Assembly (NCBI RefSeq): GCF_016908015.1 | Contig: NZ_JAFBDB010000002.1 | Span: forward strand, 620,001 to 684,000 | Direction: 5' to 3' | Origin: Clostridium pascui | Lineage (GTDB): Bacteria > Bacillota > Clostridia > Clostridiales > Clostridiaceae | Length of the DNA stretch: 64,000 nt | Shown: positions 25,949 to 35,305 of the stretch, piece by piece | How positions within the stretch are numbered: position 1 is the stretch's first letter | How the letters are laid out: every line of letters starts with the position of its first letter | The notes under the pieces: model-generated | Told to the model about the DNA's origin: nothing | Database searches by the model: none | What the model saw: the letters and a program-made list of their open reading frames with translations, nothing else | Made by a program: the position numbers and the translations under genes

Positions 25949-26746
25949 ATGGGAGACGCTATTGTAATAACATCTGGTAAGGGGGGAGTAGGAAAAACTA
26001 CTACTACTGCCAATATTGGAACAGCCCTTGCAGCAATGGGTAAAAAAGTAGTTGTTGTTGATGGAGATACTGGACTCAGAAATCTAGATGTTTTAATGGG
26101 ACTAGAAAATAGAATTGTGTTTACGTTGATGGATGTTATTGAAGGTAACTGTAAATTAAAGCAAGCACTTATAAAAGATAAAAGATTTCCACACCTTTTC
26201 TTATTGCCTACTGCTCAAACAAAGGATAAAGATGATATTTCTAAAGAAAATATGTTAGATTTAGTGGAGACATTAAAGAAGGAATTTGACTACGTGCTGT
26301 TAGATTGCCCAGCTGGAATAGAGCAGGGGTTTGAAAATGCTATAGCAGGTGCAGATAGAGCACTTATAGTAGTAAATCCTGAAGTTACATCTATAAGGGA
26401 TGCTGATAGAGTTATAGGAAAGCTGGAAGCTAAGGGAATAGAAGATCATCAGCTTATAGTGAATAGAATAAATGCTGAAATGGTTAAGAATGGGGATATG
26501 TTAGACGTAAACGATATATTAGATAGTTTAGCAATAAAACTTATAGGAATAGTTCCAGACGATAGAAATATTACTGTTTCTACAAACAGAGGTGAGCCAA
26601 TAGTGCTTACTGAAGGTACAATATCAGGACAGGCCTTTAAGAACATTGCTTGCAGGGTTCTAGGAGAGAATGTTCCGTTTTTATCTTTAGAAACAGAAAA
26701 TAAAGGATTTATACAATCCTTAAAAAAGTTATTTGGAATGAAATAG
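25949..26746 (+). CDS. minD: Septum site-determining ATPase MinD
   Basis: A 265-residue deviant Walker A ATPase (GKGGVGKTT, 10-18) that recruits MinC to the membrane. GDTGLRNLDVLMGLENR, LDCPAGIEQGFENAI and the C-terminal amphipathic membrane helix (SLKKLFGMK) are all present. Length is typical. The ATG follows TGGAGGG. The cell carries MinE too, so an oscillating Min system is expected rather than the DivIVA type alone. Confidence 0.96.
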   Translation: MGDAIVITSGKGGVGKTTTTANIGTALAAMGKKVVVVDGDTGLRNLDVLMGLENRIVFTLMDVIEGNCKLKQALIKDKRFPHLFLLPTAQTKDKDDISKENMLDLVETLKKEFDYVLLDCPAGIEQGFENAIAGADRALIVVNPEVTSIRDADRVIGKLEAKGIEDHQLIVNRINAEMVKNGDMLDVNDILDSLAIKLIGIVPDDRNITVSTNRGEPIVLTEGTISGQAFKNIACRVLGENVPFLSLETENKGFIQSLKKLFGMK

Positions 26747-26757
26747 GGGGGATATAA

Positions 26758-27024
26758 ATGGATTTTCTTAATTTTTTCACTCCTAAATCAGCATCCAAGA
26801 ATGTAGCGAAAGAAAGACTTAAACTAATACTTATACATGATAGGGCAGATTTTTCTCCAGAATTACTAGAAAGTATAAGAGAAGATATTATGAAGGTAAT
26901 TTCAAAGTATGTTGAAATAGACAGGGAAGATATGGAGATCAAAATGACATCCAGTGATGAAGAACAGAGTTCTTCTCCAGCACTAGTTGCAAGTATTCCT
27001 ATAAAGAGTCTCAAAAGAAGATAA
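26758..27024 (+). CDS. minE: Cell division topological specificity factor MinE
   Basis: An 88-residue activator of MinD ATPase. The N-terminal membrane/MinD-contact region is MDFLNFFTPKSASKNVAKERLKLILIHDRADFSPELLESI, the standard MinE signature, followed by the short topological specificity domain. ATG follows AGGGGGG, 11 bases after minD. A terminator lies at 27040-27070. MinE is absent from Bacillus but frequent in Clostridium. Confidence 0.95.
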   Translation: MDFLNFFTPKSASKNVAKERLKLILIHDRADFSPELLESIREDIMKVISKYVEIDREDMEIKMTSSDEEQSSSPALVASIPIKSLKRR

Positions 27025-27039
27025 TAAGGATTTAATTTA

Positions 27040-27070
27040 AAGCTATGTATAAATTATACATAGCTTTTTT
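27040..27070 (+). terminator. Rho-independent terminator of minCDE
   Basis: aagctatgtataa and ttatacatagctt pair over 13 bp, followed by six T. Confidence 0.88.
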
Positions 27071-27126
27071 CGATGTATATTGTTATAATTTTATAAGTAA
27101 CATGCCAAGTGAATGGGGGGAGAAAT

Positions 27127-28248
27127 GTGCTAGAAAAATTAAAAATAAATAAGAAATTATTGAGAGAATTAGATTTTAGCATAATTTTAATAGTAGCGAT
27201 TATAGGATTGTTTGGAGCTTTAAATATATATAGTGCAACCAATACAAGGGCAGGGATAGCTGTATTTAAGTCTCAGCTTGTATGGCTTACCATGGGATTT
27301 GGTGTTATGTATTTTATATTAGTATTTGATTATTCTTTGATACAAGGATATGCAAATATAATATATTGGTTAGGCGTTATACTTCTTTTTCTAAATGATA
27401 CTATATTTAAGTCTACAGTAAATGGGGCAGGGTCATGGATGAAAATCGGTTCTGTAACAATAGGACAGCCTTCGGAGCTGGCAAAGTTAGGGCTTATAAT
27501 AATGCTTGCTAAAGAATTAGATAGTATGGAGTGTAACATAAATAATCTTAGAAACTTCTTTAAGTTATTAGGATATGCTGCTATTCCGATGATACTTATA
27601 ATAATACAGCCAGATATGGGTATGACCATGGTGTGCTTCTTTATAGTTCTAGGAATATTTTTTGCTGCAGGACTTGATTCTAAAATTATAGGCGGTGGAA
27701 TAGCATCAGTTGCAGTTTTAATTGCTATAGTATGGAATTCACCTATTATGCATGAATATTGGAAAGTGCGACTTACCTCCTTTTTAAATCCAGAGAAAGA
27801 TGAGTTAGGATCAGGTCTTCAACTTATACAATCTCAAATAGGAATAGGGTCTGGTGGAATGCTAGGTAAAGGATTTTTAAAAGGAACTCAAATAGAGGGT
27901 GGATTTATACCGGAGTCTCATACGGATTTTATATTTTCAGTAGTAGGAGAAGAATGGGGACTTATAGGAGCTATATTTTTATTATTAATGTATGGAATAC
28001 TTATATACAAGTTTATAAATATAGCCAAGACCTCAAAGGACGTGTTTGGGTCAATGGTTACTATTGGAGTGGTTTCTACATTTTTATTTTCAATAATGCA
28101 AAACATAGGTATGACTATAGGAGTTATGCCTATTACAGGAATTACATTGCCGCTTATGAGTTATGGAGGAAGTTCCATGCTGACGGCATTTATGTCTATT
28201 GCATTAGTAATAAATATTGGGATGAGAAGGAAAAAAATTAACTTCTAA
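27127..28248 (+). CDS. rodA: Rod shape glycosyltransferase RodA (SEDS family)
   Basis: A 373-residue SEDS peptidoglycan polymerase with about ten membrane segments, partner of PBP2. Family marks include NGAGSWMKIGSVTIGQPSELAKL, IIQPDMGMTMV, the large loop GSGLQLIQSQIGIGSGGMLGKGF with ESHTDFIFSVVGEEWG, and the ending GITLPLMSYGGSSML. I start at GTG 27127, just behind GGGGGGAG; the in-frame GTG 27109 would lie before that site. A -10-like TATAAT precedes it (27084-27089). It follows the minCDE terminator, so it has its own promoter. Confidence 0.93.
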   Translation: MLEKLKINKKLLRELDFSIILIVAIIGLFGALNIYSATNTRAGIAVFKSQLVWLTMGFGVMYFILVFDYSLIQGYANIIYWLGVILLFLNDTIFKSTVNGAGSWMKIGSVTIGQPSELAKLGLIIMLAKELDSMECNINNLRNFFKLLGYAAIPMILIIIQPDMGMTMVCFFIVLGIFFAAGLDSKIIGGGIASVAVLIAIVWNSPIMHEYWKVRLTSFLNPEKDELGSGLQLIQSQIGIGSGGMLGKGFLKGTQIEGGFIPESHTDFIFSVVGEEWGLIGAIFLLLMYGILIYKFINIAKTSKDVFGSMVTIGVVSTFLFSIMQNIGMTIGVMPITGITLPLMSYGGSSMLTAFMSIALVINIGMRRKKINF

Positions 28249-28266
28249 ATATTTGGAGGGATTTAA

Positions 28267-28638
28267 ATGAATATAGCTTTTATAGCGCATGATAAGAAGA
28301 AAGATGACATGGTGGATTTTGTAAAAAGATACAGGGAAGTATTTGAGGATCATAACTTATTTGCAACTGGAACTACGGGTAAAAGAATAAATGTGGAATT
28401 AGATCTTGATGTAAAAAGACTTTTATCAGGTCCTCTAGGTGGAGATCAACAAATAGGAGCAATGGTAGCTGAAGGCAGGATGGATTTTGTAATGTTTTTA
28501 AGAGATCCCCTTACATCTCAACCTCATGAACCAGATGTAAATGCACTACTTAGAATATGTGATGTACACCATGTACCTCTAGCTACAAACTTAGCATCAG
28601 CAGAAGTTTTTGTTAAAGCATTGAAGGCATATATGTAG
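28267..28638 (+). CDS. mgsA: Methylglyoxal synthase
   Basis: A 123-residue enzyme converting dihydroxyacetone phosphate to methylglyoxal and phosphate, a glycolytic bypass. The family marks are [23 protein letters not shown], the [20 protein letters not shown] block with the catalytic Asp (GD) and [14 protein letters not shown]. Length is typical of short bacterial forms. ATG follows TGGAGGG. It comes 18 bases after rodA and probably shares its transcript; no other methylglyoxal gene is near. A palindromic element follows directly. Confidence 0.95.
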   Translation: MNIAFIAHDKKKDDMVDFVKRYREVFEDHNLFATGTTGKRINVELDLDVKRLLSGPLGGDQQIGAMVAEGRMDFVMFLRDPLTSQPHEPDVNALLRICDVHHVPLATNLASAEVFVKALKAYM

Positions 28639-28641
28639 GAT

Positions 28642-28755
28642 ATTACGGCGTTTCTAATGTTGAACATATAGTATAAGATTTGTATCGTGGAAAGCGTTGA
28701 ATGAACTTTCTTAGATGCAAATCCTATACGGTAGGTTCAACATTTTTTATGTAAT
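28642..28755. repeat. Large palindromic element, copy 2 (short form)
   Basis: Arms 28656-28686 (aatgttgaac...gatttgtatc) and 28714-28744 (gatgcaaatcc...ttcaacatt) are inverted repeats and match the arms of copies 1 and 3. gtggaaagcgttgaatgaa (28687-28705) matches their conserved block. The outer flank tattacggcgtttct mirrors aaaaatgccgtatta of copy 3. The inner AGCTCT stem of the long copies is missing. It begins four bases after the mgsA stop and may terminate it. Confidence 0.72.
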
Positions 28756-28791
28756 AACTTTCCCTTCTTATAAATATATATATATCAGAGA

Positions 28792-28812
28792 TTTTTACAA
28801 GTGTTGTAAAAA
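28792..28812. promoter_or_regulatory. Perfect short palindrome ahead of the spoIVFA-like gene
   Basis: tttttacaa-gtg-ttgtaaaaa, 9-bp arms, located 27 bases before the start codon. It could be an operator or a 5'-UTR hairpin. Confidence 0.4.
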
Positions 28813-28838
28813 TGAGTGATACTGAAGGAGGAGAAAGT

Positions 28839-29600
28839 ATGGGAAACTATAATAATCAGTATGAGGATTATTATAAAATCTTAAGAAAAAGTTTTAATAC
28901 AGGATATACAAGCTCACAAAGGAAAAGTTCAAGTGGAGTAGGAGAATATTTGCTAAAGAGGCTTCCTAGAGATTTAATTGGAGCTTTAAGTATTATATTT
29001 GTTATTATGTTTTGCAAATTAGTTGTAACTCCTCAAACCCAGGCGGTTTATAATTATTCTAAGAATTTAGTAAATGAAAACTATGATTATAAGAGTGCCT
29101 TTGTACAAGTGAAAAGCTTAAATGTAGTAAAAATAGAAGATAAGGTTACAAATTGGATTGAGGCAATCAAAAGTAAGGTTAGTGGTGAAAAAACTTTAAA
29201 AGATAAGGTAAAAGAGAACTTTACACTTCCTGTCCAGGGACAAATAACATCTCCTTATGGATATAGAATTGATCCTATAGACAAGAAAAGAGCTTTTCAT
29301 GAGGGGATAGATATAGATGTAAAAGAAGGAACGGAAGTAAAATGCTCCTTTGATGGTACGGTTAAGGATTCTGGACAAGATGAAAAATTAGGCAATTATA
29401 TAGTAATAGACCATGGTGATGGCATAGAAACTAAATATGGTCATTTAAAAGAAATAAAGGTTAAAAAGGGAGATGTGGTAAAAGTCGGTAGCATAATTGC
29501 TTTAAGTGGGAATACAGGAAAATCTACAGCACCTCATTTACACTTTGAATTTTTATATATGGGTGAAAATAAAGATCCGAAGGAATTTATAGCAATTTAA
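28839..29600 (+). CDS. spoIVFA: M23 (LytM) domain membrane protein, SpoIVFA-like
   Basis: A 253-residue protein with one membrane segment (about 47-64) and an exported C-terminal LytM/M23 domain. Unlike purely structural homologues, the zinc ligands look complete: His154 and Asp158 in FHEGIDIDV, His233 and His235 in APHLHFEF. It lies directly before a SpoIVFB-type protease and ahead of rplU, as spoIVFA does in Bacillus, where it anchors and restrains SpoIVFB in the outer forespore membrane. I start at ATG 28839, right behind GGAGGAG, not at the in-frame ATG 28812. Role by position; enzyme activity unproven. Confidence 0.82.
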   Translation: MGNYNNQYEDYYKILRKSFNTGYTSSQRKSSSGVGEYLLKRLPRDLIGALSIIFVIMFCKLVVTPQTQAVYNYSKNLVNENYDYKSAFVQVKSLNVVKIEDKVTNWIEAIKSKVSGEKTLKDKVKENFTLPVQGQITSPYGYRIDPIDKKRAFHEGIDIDVKEGTEVKCSFDGTVKDSGQDEKLGNYIVIDHGDGIETKYGHLKEIKVKKGDVVKVGSIIALSGNTGKSTAPHLHFEFLYMGENKDPKEFIAI

Positions 29601-29618
29601 GAAATGGAGAATATAAGT

Positions 29619-30464
29619 TTGATAAAGGTCAGTAAATATTTTTTTCCTTATATAATAGTACTTATATTAATAGGGTATAGAGAGAAGATACTTATATCTT
29701 TTCTAATAGTTTTTTTGCATGAACTAGTACATTACAAAACTGCTAAAATACTTGGATTTAATGGTTTTGATATACAAATAATGCCTGTGGGTACTGCACT
29801 TGAATTAATAGATATAGATGAAGCATCACCAAAAGAAGATTTAATAATTTCTTTGTCTGCTCCATTTATGAATTTAATTTGTGCAGTACTTTTTTATATG
29901 CTGTATCATAAATATAAATTTAACATTTTAAATGAGCTGTACCAGTGTAATTTTACCATAGGTTTTATAAATATGATTCCTGCATTCCCATTAGATGGTG
30001 GAAGGGCATTAAGAAATATTATAAATATAAAGTTTATATATAAAAAAGCAAATAATATAACTATTTATACAAGTATTATTGTAGGAATTTTACTTATGAC
30101 ATATTATCTTTTTTTGTTTTTGGGTGGAACACTCAATATAAGTATAGGAGTTATAAGTATATTTATAATAGCTTCAGCCTTGAAGGAAAGGGAAAGGATA
30201 TGTTATGTTATTATGAAAGATATAATAAAAAAGAAGATTAAATTTTTGAAAAGAGGGTATATAGAAAATAGGGGAATATCTGTACACTATAAAAAAGATT
30301 TACTTTTTATATTAAGCTTGGTGGAAAAAAATAAATACAATATGTTTTTAATATTAAATGATGACATGAAGCTTATAAAAACTATATATGAAGAAGAAAC
30401 GATTGAGGCCTTAAAAGTTTATGGAAATATAAGCATAGAAGAGTATATAAACATAAAGGAATAA
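29619..30464 (+). CDS. spoIVFB: Site-2 type intramembrane metalloprotease, SpoIVFB-like
   Basis: An M50 protease of about 281 residues with four to six membrane segments. The zinc motif HELVH lies in the second segment (residues 34-38 from the TTG start) and the third ligand Asp126 in NMIPAFPLDGGRAL. A C-terminal cytosolic CBS-like part follows (ILSLVEKNKYNMFLILNDDMKLIKTI). In Bacillus this enzyme cleaves pro-sigma-K in the mother cell. I prefer TTG 29619, 8 bases after GGAGA, to ATG 29604, which lacks a site. It follows the M23 gene by a few bases, one operon. Confidence 0.88.
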   Translation: MIKVSKYFFPYIIVLILIGYREKILISFLIVFLHELVHYKTAKILGFNGFDIQIMPVGTALELIDIDEASPKEDLIISLSAPFMNLICAVLFYMLYHKYKFNILNELYQCNFTIGFINMIPAFPLDGGRALRNIINIKFIYKKANNITIYTSIIVGILLMTYYLFLFLGGTLNISIGVISIFIIASALKERERICYVIMKDIIKKKIKFLKRGYIENRGISVHYKKDLLFILSLVEKNKYNMFLILNDDMKLIKTIYEEETIEALKVYGNISIEEYINIKE

Positions 30465-30538
30465 TTAATAAAATAAATTTCAATTTACAACTAGATGTGC
30501 TAGAATATAAAATTGAGTACGTAAGAGGAGGTAATTAG

Positions 30539-32395
30539 ATGAATTTTATTTCAGACGATATTTTATTTAAAGTAGAAAAACCAGCTAGATATATAGGCGA
30601 GGAGCTAAATTCATATAAAAAGGACAAAAGTAAGGTAGATATAAGATATGCATTTTGCTTCCCAGATGTTTATGAGGTTGGAATGTCTCATTTAGGTACA
30701 AAGATATTATATTACTTGTTAAATGAAAGGGAAGATACCTTTTGTGAAAGAGTTTTTGCACCATGGCCAGATATGGAAGAACAATTAAGGAAAAATAACA
30801 TACCATTATACGCACTAGAAAGCAAAGATTCACTAAAGAATTTTGATATTTTAGGTTTTACACTGCAATATGAAATGAGTTACACTAATATATTAAATAT
30901 GTTAGATATGGCAGGAATCCCTGTAAGAGCTTCACAAAGAGGAGAAGAGGATCCGATCGTAATGTTTGGAGGACCATGTGCATATAATCCTGAGCCTCTC
31001 TATGATATAGCAGATTGCTTTGTGCTGGGTGAAGGTGAGGAAATTACAAATGAATTATTAGATGTATATAAGGAATTTAAGGGAAAGTCAAAGAAGGAAT
31101 ATTTGAAGGCAATATCAAAGATTCAAGGTATATACGTTCCGTCATTATATGAAGTATCTTATAACGAAGATGGAACTATACGGGAATTTAAGCCTACAGA
31201 AGAAGGCGTACCTAAAACAGTTAAAAAAAGAATAATAAAAAATCTAGATGATGTAGCTTATCCGGATAAATTAATAGTTCCTTATGCCGAAATAGTACAT
31301 GACAGAATTACACTTGAAACTTTTAGAGGGTGTACACGTGGATGTAGATTTTGTCAAGCGGGGATGATTTATAGACCATTAAGAGAAAAGAAAACAGATA
31401 CACTAATGGAACTTGCTGATAAGCTTATAAGAAATACAGGTTATGAAGAAATTTCACTTACTTCATTAAGTATATGCGATTATTCAGATATTGGAAATTT
31501 AATTAATTCTTTAATGGAGAAGTATAAGAATGAGAAGATAGGAGTATCACTTCCGTCTATTAGAATAGATTCTTTTTTTGTAGAACTTATAAATGAAATT
31601 CAAAAGGTTAGAAAAACAGGGCTTACCTTTGCTCCAGAAGCTGGAAGTCAGAGAATGAGAGATGTTATAAATAAGGGAGTTACAGAGGAAGATTTAATAA
31701 GATCTGTAAGCAGTGCTTTTAATTCAGGATGGTCTACAATTAAGCTTTACTTTATGTTAGGACTTCCATATGAAACTCTTGAGGATGCTAAGGGTATAGC
31801 AGACCTTACTGAAAAGGTTGTAGATGAATATTATAAGATTCCTAAGGATAAGAGAAAAAAGGGGTTAAAAGTTACAGCAAGTGCTGCTATTTTTGTTCCA
31901 AAGCCTTTTACTCCGTTCCAATGGGTAGCACAAGCATCACAGGAAGAAGTTATGGAAAAAGTTTATGCAGTTAAGGATAATATTAAGAGCAGAGCTATAA
32001 GTTTTAACTATCACGCCTCTAAAGTTAGCTTTTTAGAAGCTATTTTTGCAAGAGGGGACAGAAAGCTTTGTGATGTATTAGTAGAAGCCTTTGAAAATGG
32101 AGCAAAGTTTGATGGATGGTCAGAGCATTTTAAATATGATATTTGGATGAATGCTCTTGAAAAATGCAATGTATCCGGGGATTTTTATGCTTATAGAAAT
32201 AGGAGTTATGATGAAATATTACCTTGGGACTTTATTGATATAGGAGTTAATAAAAAATTCTTAATAGATGAAAATGAAAGAGCAAAGAGAGCAGAGGTGC
32301 TTCCGGATTGTCGTCTTGGATGTACTAACTGTGGAGTAAATGTAAATCTTGAAGGGAAGTGTTTTGAAGGTGCGTTATTTAATAAAGTTCAGTAA
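30539..32395 (+). CDS. Radical SAM protein, TIGR03960 type
   Basis: A 618-residue radical SAM enzyme with an N-terminal B12-binding-like region (FPDVYEVGMSHLGTKILYYLLN) and the cluster motif CX3CX2C at Cys265, Cys269, Cys272 in RGCTRGCRFCQAG. The C-terminus ends in a further Cys-bearing stretch (DCRLGCTNCGVNV). This family is nearly always followed by a DUF2344 protein and RNase G, as here; in other bacteria the two parts are fused, so they probably act as one enzyme. The reaction is unknown; a tRNA/rRNA modification is a common guess. ATG follows AGAGGAGG. Confidence 0.9.
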   Translation: MNFISDDILFKVEKPARYIGEELNSYKKDKSKVDIRYAFCFPDVYEVGMSHLGTKILYYLLNEREDTFCERVFAPWPDMEEQLRKNNIPLYALESKDSLKNFDILGFTLQYEMSYTNILNMLDMAGIPVRASQRGEEDPIVMFGGPCAYNPEPLYDIADCFVLGEGEEITNELLDVYKEFKGKSKKEYLKAISKIQGIYVPSLYEVSYNEDGTIREFKPTEEGVPKTVKKRIIKNLDDVAYPDKLIVPYAEIVHDRITLETFRGCTRGCRFCQAGMIYRPLREKKTDTLMELADKLIRNTGYEEISLTSLSICDYSDIGNLINSLMEKYKNEKIGVSLPSIRIDSFFVELINEIQKVRKTGLTFAPEAGSQRMRDVINKGVTEEDLIRSVSSAFNSGWSTIKLYFMLGLPYETLEDAKGIADLTEKVVDEYYKIPKDKRKKGLKVTASAAIFVPKPFTPFQWVAQASQEEVMEKVYAVKDNIKSRAISFNYHASKVSFLEAIFARGDRKLCDVLVEAFENGAKFDGWSEHFKYDIWMNALEKCNVSGDFYAYRNRSYDEILPWDFIDIGVNKKFLIDENERAKRAEVLPDCRLGCTNCGVNVNLEGKCFEGALFNKVQ

Positions 32396-33077
32396 GGAAA
32401 GCAATATAAAATTTATATCTCATTTAGATTTAATGAGAACTATACAAAAAATAATAAAAAGGGCAGCACTTCCAATAGAGTATTCAAAGGGATTTAATCC
32501 ACATATGACAATTTCTATAGCCCAGCCTTTATCTGTTGGAGTATATTCTTCAGGAGAATATATGGATGTAGTATTAAAAGAAGAACTAGATGAAAATGAG
32601 ATAAAGGAAAGATTAAGTAGCAATGTTCCTTCAGGAGTAAAAATACTTGAAGTTGTAAAGGTTACTAGCTTAAGTGATAAAAAGGTACCTCAATCTATGG
32701 CAGCTATTGAAGCAGCTAAATATGAAGTAGCTATAAAGTATACTAATTCTTCCATTTTAGGAGAGGAATTAAAAAAACTTCCGAGATTAAGTGAATGGAA
32801 TGTCATTAAAAAAAGTAAAAATGGAGAAAAGGAAGTAAATATAAAACCTTTAATCAAAGAATTTAAATATAAATTAGAAGATAATATATTAAGATTACAA
32901 GTGTTATTAAGTGCAGGAAGTAGTCAGAATTTATCTGCTGATCTACTCGGAAAGTTTATAAAAGAAAATACTACAGGGGTTAATGAGGAAGCATTTGTTG
33001 ATATTCAAAGAAAAGATATGTACGGACTTAAAAATAATAAATATATACCTCTAATTGAGTTACTTTCTAATTATTAA
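32370..33077 (+). CDS. DUF2344 (TIGR03936) protein
   Basis: A 235-residue protein beginning MRYLIKFSKESNIKFISHLDLMRTIQKIIKRAALPIEYSKGFNPH in the usual way for DUF2344. It is the partner of the upstream radical SAM protein. I place the start at GTG 32370, inside the last codons of the preceding gene (26-base overlap, different frame), with AGGGAAG 10 bases ahead; this overlap suggests translational coupling. No catalytic motif is known for the family. It is followed after 15 bases by rng. Confidence 0.88.
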   Translation: MRYLIKFSKESNIKFISHLDLMRTIQKIIKRAALPIEYSKGFNPHMTISIAQPLSVGVYSSGEYMDVVLKEELDENEIKERLSSNVPSGVKILEVVKVTSLSDKKVPQSMAAIEAAKYEVAIKYTNSSILGEELKKLPRLSEWNVIKKSKNGEKEVNIKPLIKEFKYKLEDNILRLQVLLSAGSSQNLSADLLGKFIKENTTGVNEEAFVDIQRKDMYGLKNNKYIPLIELLSNY

Positions 33078-33092
33078 AGGGTGTGAGATAGT

Positions 33093-34535
33093 TTGAAGGA
33101 AATCTTTATTGAACGCAGTGATAAGTTATTAAGAATTGCTGTAAAGAAAAATAATAAGTTAAAAGAATGTTTTATCGAAGAAGAAAACATGGAGCCTTCC
33201 CCAGGAGAAATTTATAAGGGTGTCGTGAAGAATATTGTACCTGGTATAAAATGTGCATTTATAGATGTAGGATTTAAAGAAAACTGTTATATGTATATGG
33301 ATAGAAAGTTTAAAAATACTAATCTTAAAAAGGGAGATGAGGTATTAGTACAGGTAGTAAAAGAGAAAGTAGGCAAAAAGGGACCTAAAGTTACTAGTGC
33401 TATATCTATTCCAGGCAGATTTTGTGTTTTAAATACCTTAGACAATGAAATGGTGTTTTCTCAAAAAATTAACGATGAAAATGTGAAAAGTAATATAAGA
33501 GATAACATAATCAAGCCAGAAGATGTAGGAGTTTTAATAAGAACAAAGGCTTCAAATGTAGATATTAATATTATAAATGAAGAAATAAGAGAACTCTATG
33601 ATACATATAAGAATATAAAAAGTAAACTTGCCTTTTCAAGCAAGATGGGCATTGTGTATAAGACTGGCGGAGTATTTGGAAGAATAATAAGGGATAAGCT
33701 TGACTTAGAAACAACTAAAATATATATAAATAGTGAGGAAGATTATAAGGAAATATCTGATTATTTGATAAAAAATACTGATAATAATACTCACTTAGAA
33801 TTCCATGACAATGAAAGAGAGTTATTTGATTACTATGGGATAGAAAAGGATATATTAAAGCTTAGAAATCATAAGGTTCAACTAAATTGTGGTGGATATA
33901 TAATAATTGAAAAAACTGAAGCTATGTATGTAGTAGATGTTAATTCGGGAAAAAACATAGGAAATGGATCACTTAAGAAAACTGCATTCATTACCAATCT
34001 TCAAGCGGCAGAGGAAATTGCCCATCAAATAAGACTTAGAAATTTAAGTGGGATTATACTTATAGACTTTATCGATATGGAAGATAGAGAGAATAAAGAT
34101 AAAGTATATGAAAAACTTTTAAAGGGATTTGAAGATGACAAAAGCAAAACTGTAGTATATCCTTTTACAGAATTAAACCTAGTGCAAATTGCTAGAAGAA
34201 GAATGGGAAAATCTATATATGAATATATAGAAGAGGAGTGCTCTTCATGTCATGGTAAGGGAATGAGATTAAAACTTTCTTATATAGAACTTTTAATAAA
34301 AAATGAAATAGAAAAAATAGCTAATCACAAAGAAATAAAAAATATATACATCGAAGTAAATGAAATATATAAAAATGATATAAAGAACGATATATTAGAA
34401 TTTATAAAAGACATAGATGCATTAGATAAATGTATATATTTAAATTATATTTCAGGGGAAGAATTTTTTAGTGTGGAACCATTGTTATTTATCAATCAAA
34501 TGGAAAACTTAAAATTATACAAAGTATATGGATAA
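33093..34535 (+). CDS. rng: Ribonuclease G/E family endoribonuclease
   Basis: A 480-residue RNase E/G-type enzyme acting in rRNA maturation and mRNA decay. An N-terminal S1 RNA-binding domain (GEIYKGVVKNIVPGIKCAFIDVGFKENCYMY, about 38-70) precedes the RNase H-like catalytic part with GGYIIIEKTEAMYVVDVNSGKN (Mg-binding Asp) and LIDFIDMEDR. The zinc-link CSSCHGKG is near 386. The first part of the ORF is family-like, so TTG 33093 behind AAGGGTGTG is the start. It closes the radical SAM-DUF2344-rng trio. Confidence 0.92.
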   Translation: MKEIFIERSDKLLRIAVKKNNKLKECFIEEENMEPSPGEIYKGVVKNIVPGIKCAFIDVGFKENCYMYMDRKFKNTNLKKGDEVLVQVVKEKVGKKGPKVTSAISIPGRFCVLNTLDNEMVFSQKINDENVKSNIRDNIIKPEDVGVLIRTKASNVDINIINEEIRELYDTYKNIKSKLAFSSKMGIVYKTGGVFGRIIRDKLDLETTKIYINSEEDYKEISDYLIKNTDNNTHLEFHDNERELFDYYGIEKDILKLRNHKVQLNCGGYIIIEKTEAMYVVDVNSGKNIGNGSLKKTAFITNLQAAEEIAHQIRLRNLSGIILIDFIDMEDRENKDKVYEKLLKGFEDDKSKTVVYPFTELNLVQIARRRMGKSIYEYIEEECSSCHGKGMRLKLSYIELLIKNEIEKIANHKEIKNIYIEVNEIYKNDIKNDILEFIKDIDALDKCIYLNYISGEEFFSVEPLLFINQMENLKLYKVYG

Positions 34536-34540
34536 ATAAC

Positions 34541-34569
34541 TTTACAATCACCATTATTTATGATAAAAT
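34541..34569 (+). promoter_or_regulatory. Sigma-A type promoter of rplU-prp-rpmA
   Basis: TTTACA (34541-34546) and TAAAAT (34564-34569) with exactly 17-base spacing, directly before the L21 leader. Confidence 0.75.
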
Positions 34570-34571
34570 GG

Positions 34572-34646
34572 CTTTTGTAGACCGCTCAGAAAAGGTAGAA
34601 ACCACAAGAAATTTCTGTGTACCTTAATTGGCGAGACTGGTTTGAG
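34572..34646 (+). promoter_or_regulatory. Ribosomal protein L21 leader
   Basis: The short 5' region with accgctcagaaaaggtagaaacc and ttggcgagactggtttgag ahead of rplU matches the Firmicute L21 leader motif, thought to bind an operon product for autoregulation. It ends just before the GGAGGTG ribosome binding site. Confidence 0.8.
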
Positions 34647-34658
34647 GAGGTGTTTTGA

Positions 34659-34973
34659 ATGTACGCAGTTATAGTTACTGGAGGAAAGCAATACAAAGTT
34701 GCTGAAGGAGACGTAATATACGTTGAAAAGTTAAATGCAGAAGCAGAAGCTAATGTAGAAATTACAGAAGTTCTTGCTGTAAGCAAAGAAAATGGTGAAT
34801 TTGTTATTGGAAAGCCTGTAGTTGAAGGAGCAAAAGTTACTGCTAAGGTTGTAAAGCAGGGCAAAGCTAAAAAAATACTTGTTTTCAAGTATAAGAGAAA
34901 GAAAGACTACAGAAAGAGACAAGGACATAGACAGCCATACACAATGTTACAGATAGAAAAGATTAATGCTTAA
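34659..34973 (+). CDS. rplU: 50S ribosomal protein L21
   Basis: A 104-residue L21, beginning [25 protein letters not shown] and ending with the basic [16 protein letters not shown]-like segment ([19 protein letters not shown]). It binds 23S rRNA with L20. It is transcribed from its own promoter through an L21 leader, followed two bases later by prp and then rpmA, the conserved Firmicute order. Confidence 0.97.
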   Translation: MYAVIVTGGKQYKVAEGDVIYVEKLNAEAEANVEITEVLAVSKENGEFVIGKPVVEGAKVTAKVVKQGKAKKILVFKYKRKKDYRKRQGHRQPYTMLQIEKINA

Positions 34974-34975
34974 TT

Positions 34976-35302
34976 ATGATTAGCATTATTTTTCAAAGAA
35001 AAGAAGAAAAAATAGTTTCTTTTAACATAAGTGGGCATGCAGAGTCTGTAGACGAAGGATACGACCTTGTTTGCTGTGCAGTCTCAGCTATTTCTATTAC
35101 GATTGCTAATGGAATTACTGAAATATTGAACATAGATGCTCCTACTAAAGTAAAGGATGGTTTTCTAAGCTTATGCTTAGAAGGTATTTCTAAATCTAAA
35201 GTGGAAGAGTGTCAGGTGCTTTTAGAAACTATGCTTTTAGGATTAAAAAATGTAGAATATAGCTACGGTGATTATATAAATATCATAGTAGAGGAGGTGT
35301 AA
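34976..35302 (+). CDS. prp: Ribosomal-processing cysteine protease Prp
   Basis: A 108-residue cysteine protease (YsxB) that removes the N-terminal extension of L27. The catalytic pair is visible in SGHAESVDEGYDLVCCAVSAIS: His22 and Cys34. It sits between rplU and rpmA as always, and L27 here has the matching extension. Start ATG 34976 lies two bases after the rplU stop. Confidence 0.93.
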   Translation: MISIIFQRKEEKIVSFNISGHAESVDEGYDLVCCAVSAISITIANGITEILNIDAPTKVKDGFLSLCLEGISKSKVEECQVLLETMLLGLKNVEYSYGDYINIIVEEV

Positions 35303-35305
35303 CTC

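Noticed and set aside
27954-28241. 95-codon Tyr-rich frame within rodA on the same strand
   Set aside because: It is a shifted reading of membrane-segment codons in a clear rodA gene, without a ribosome binding site.
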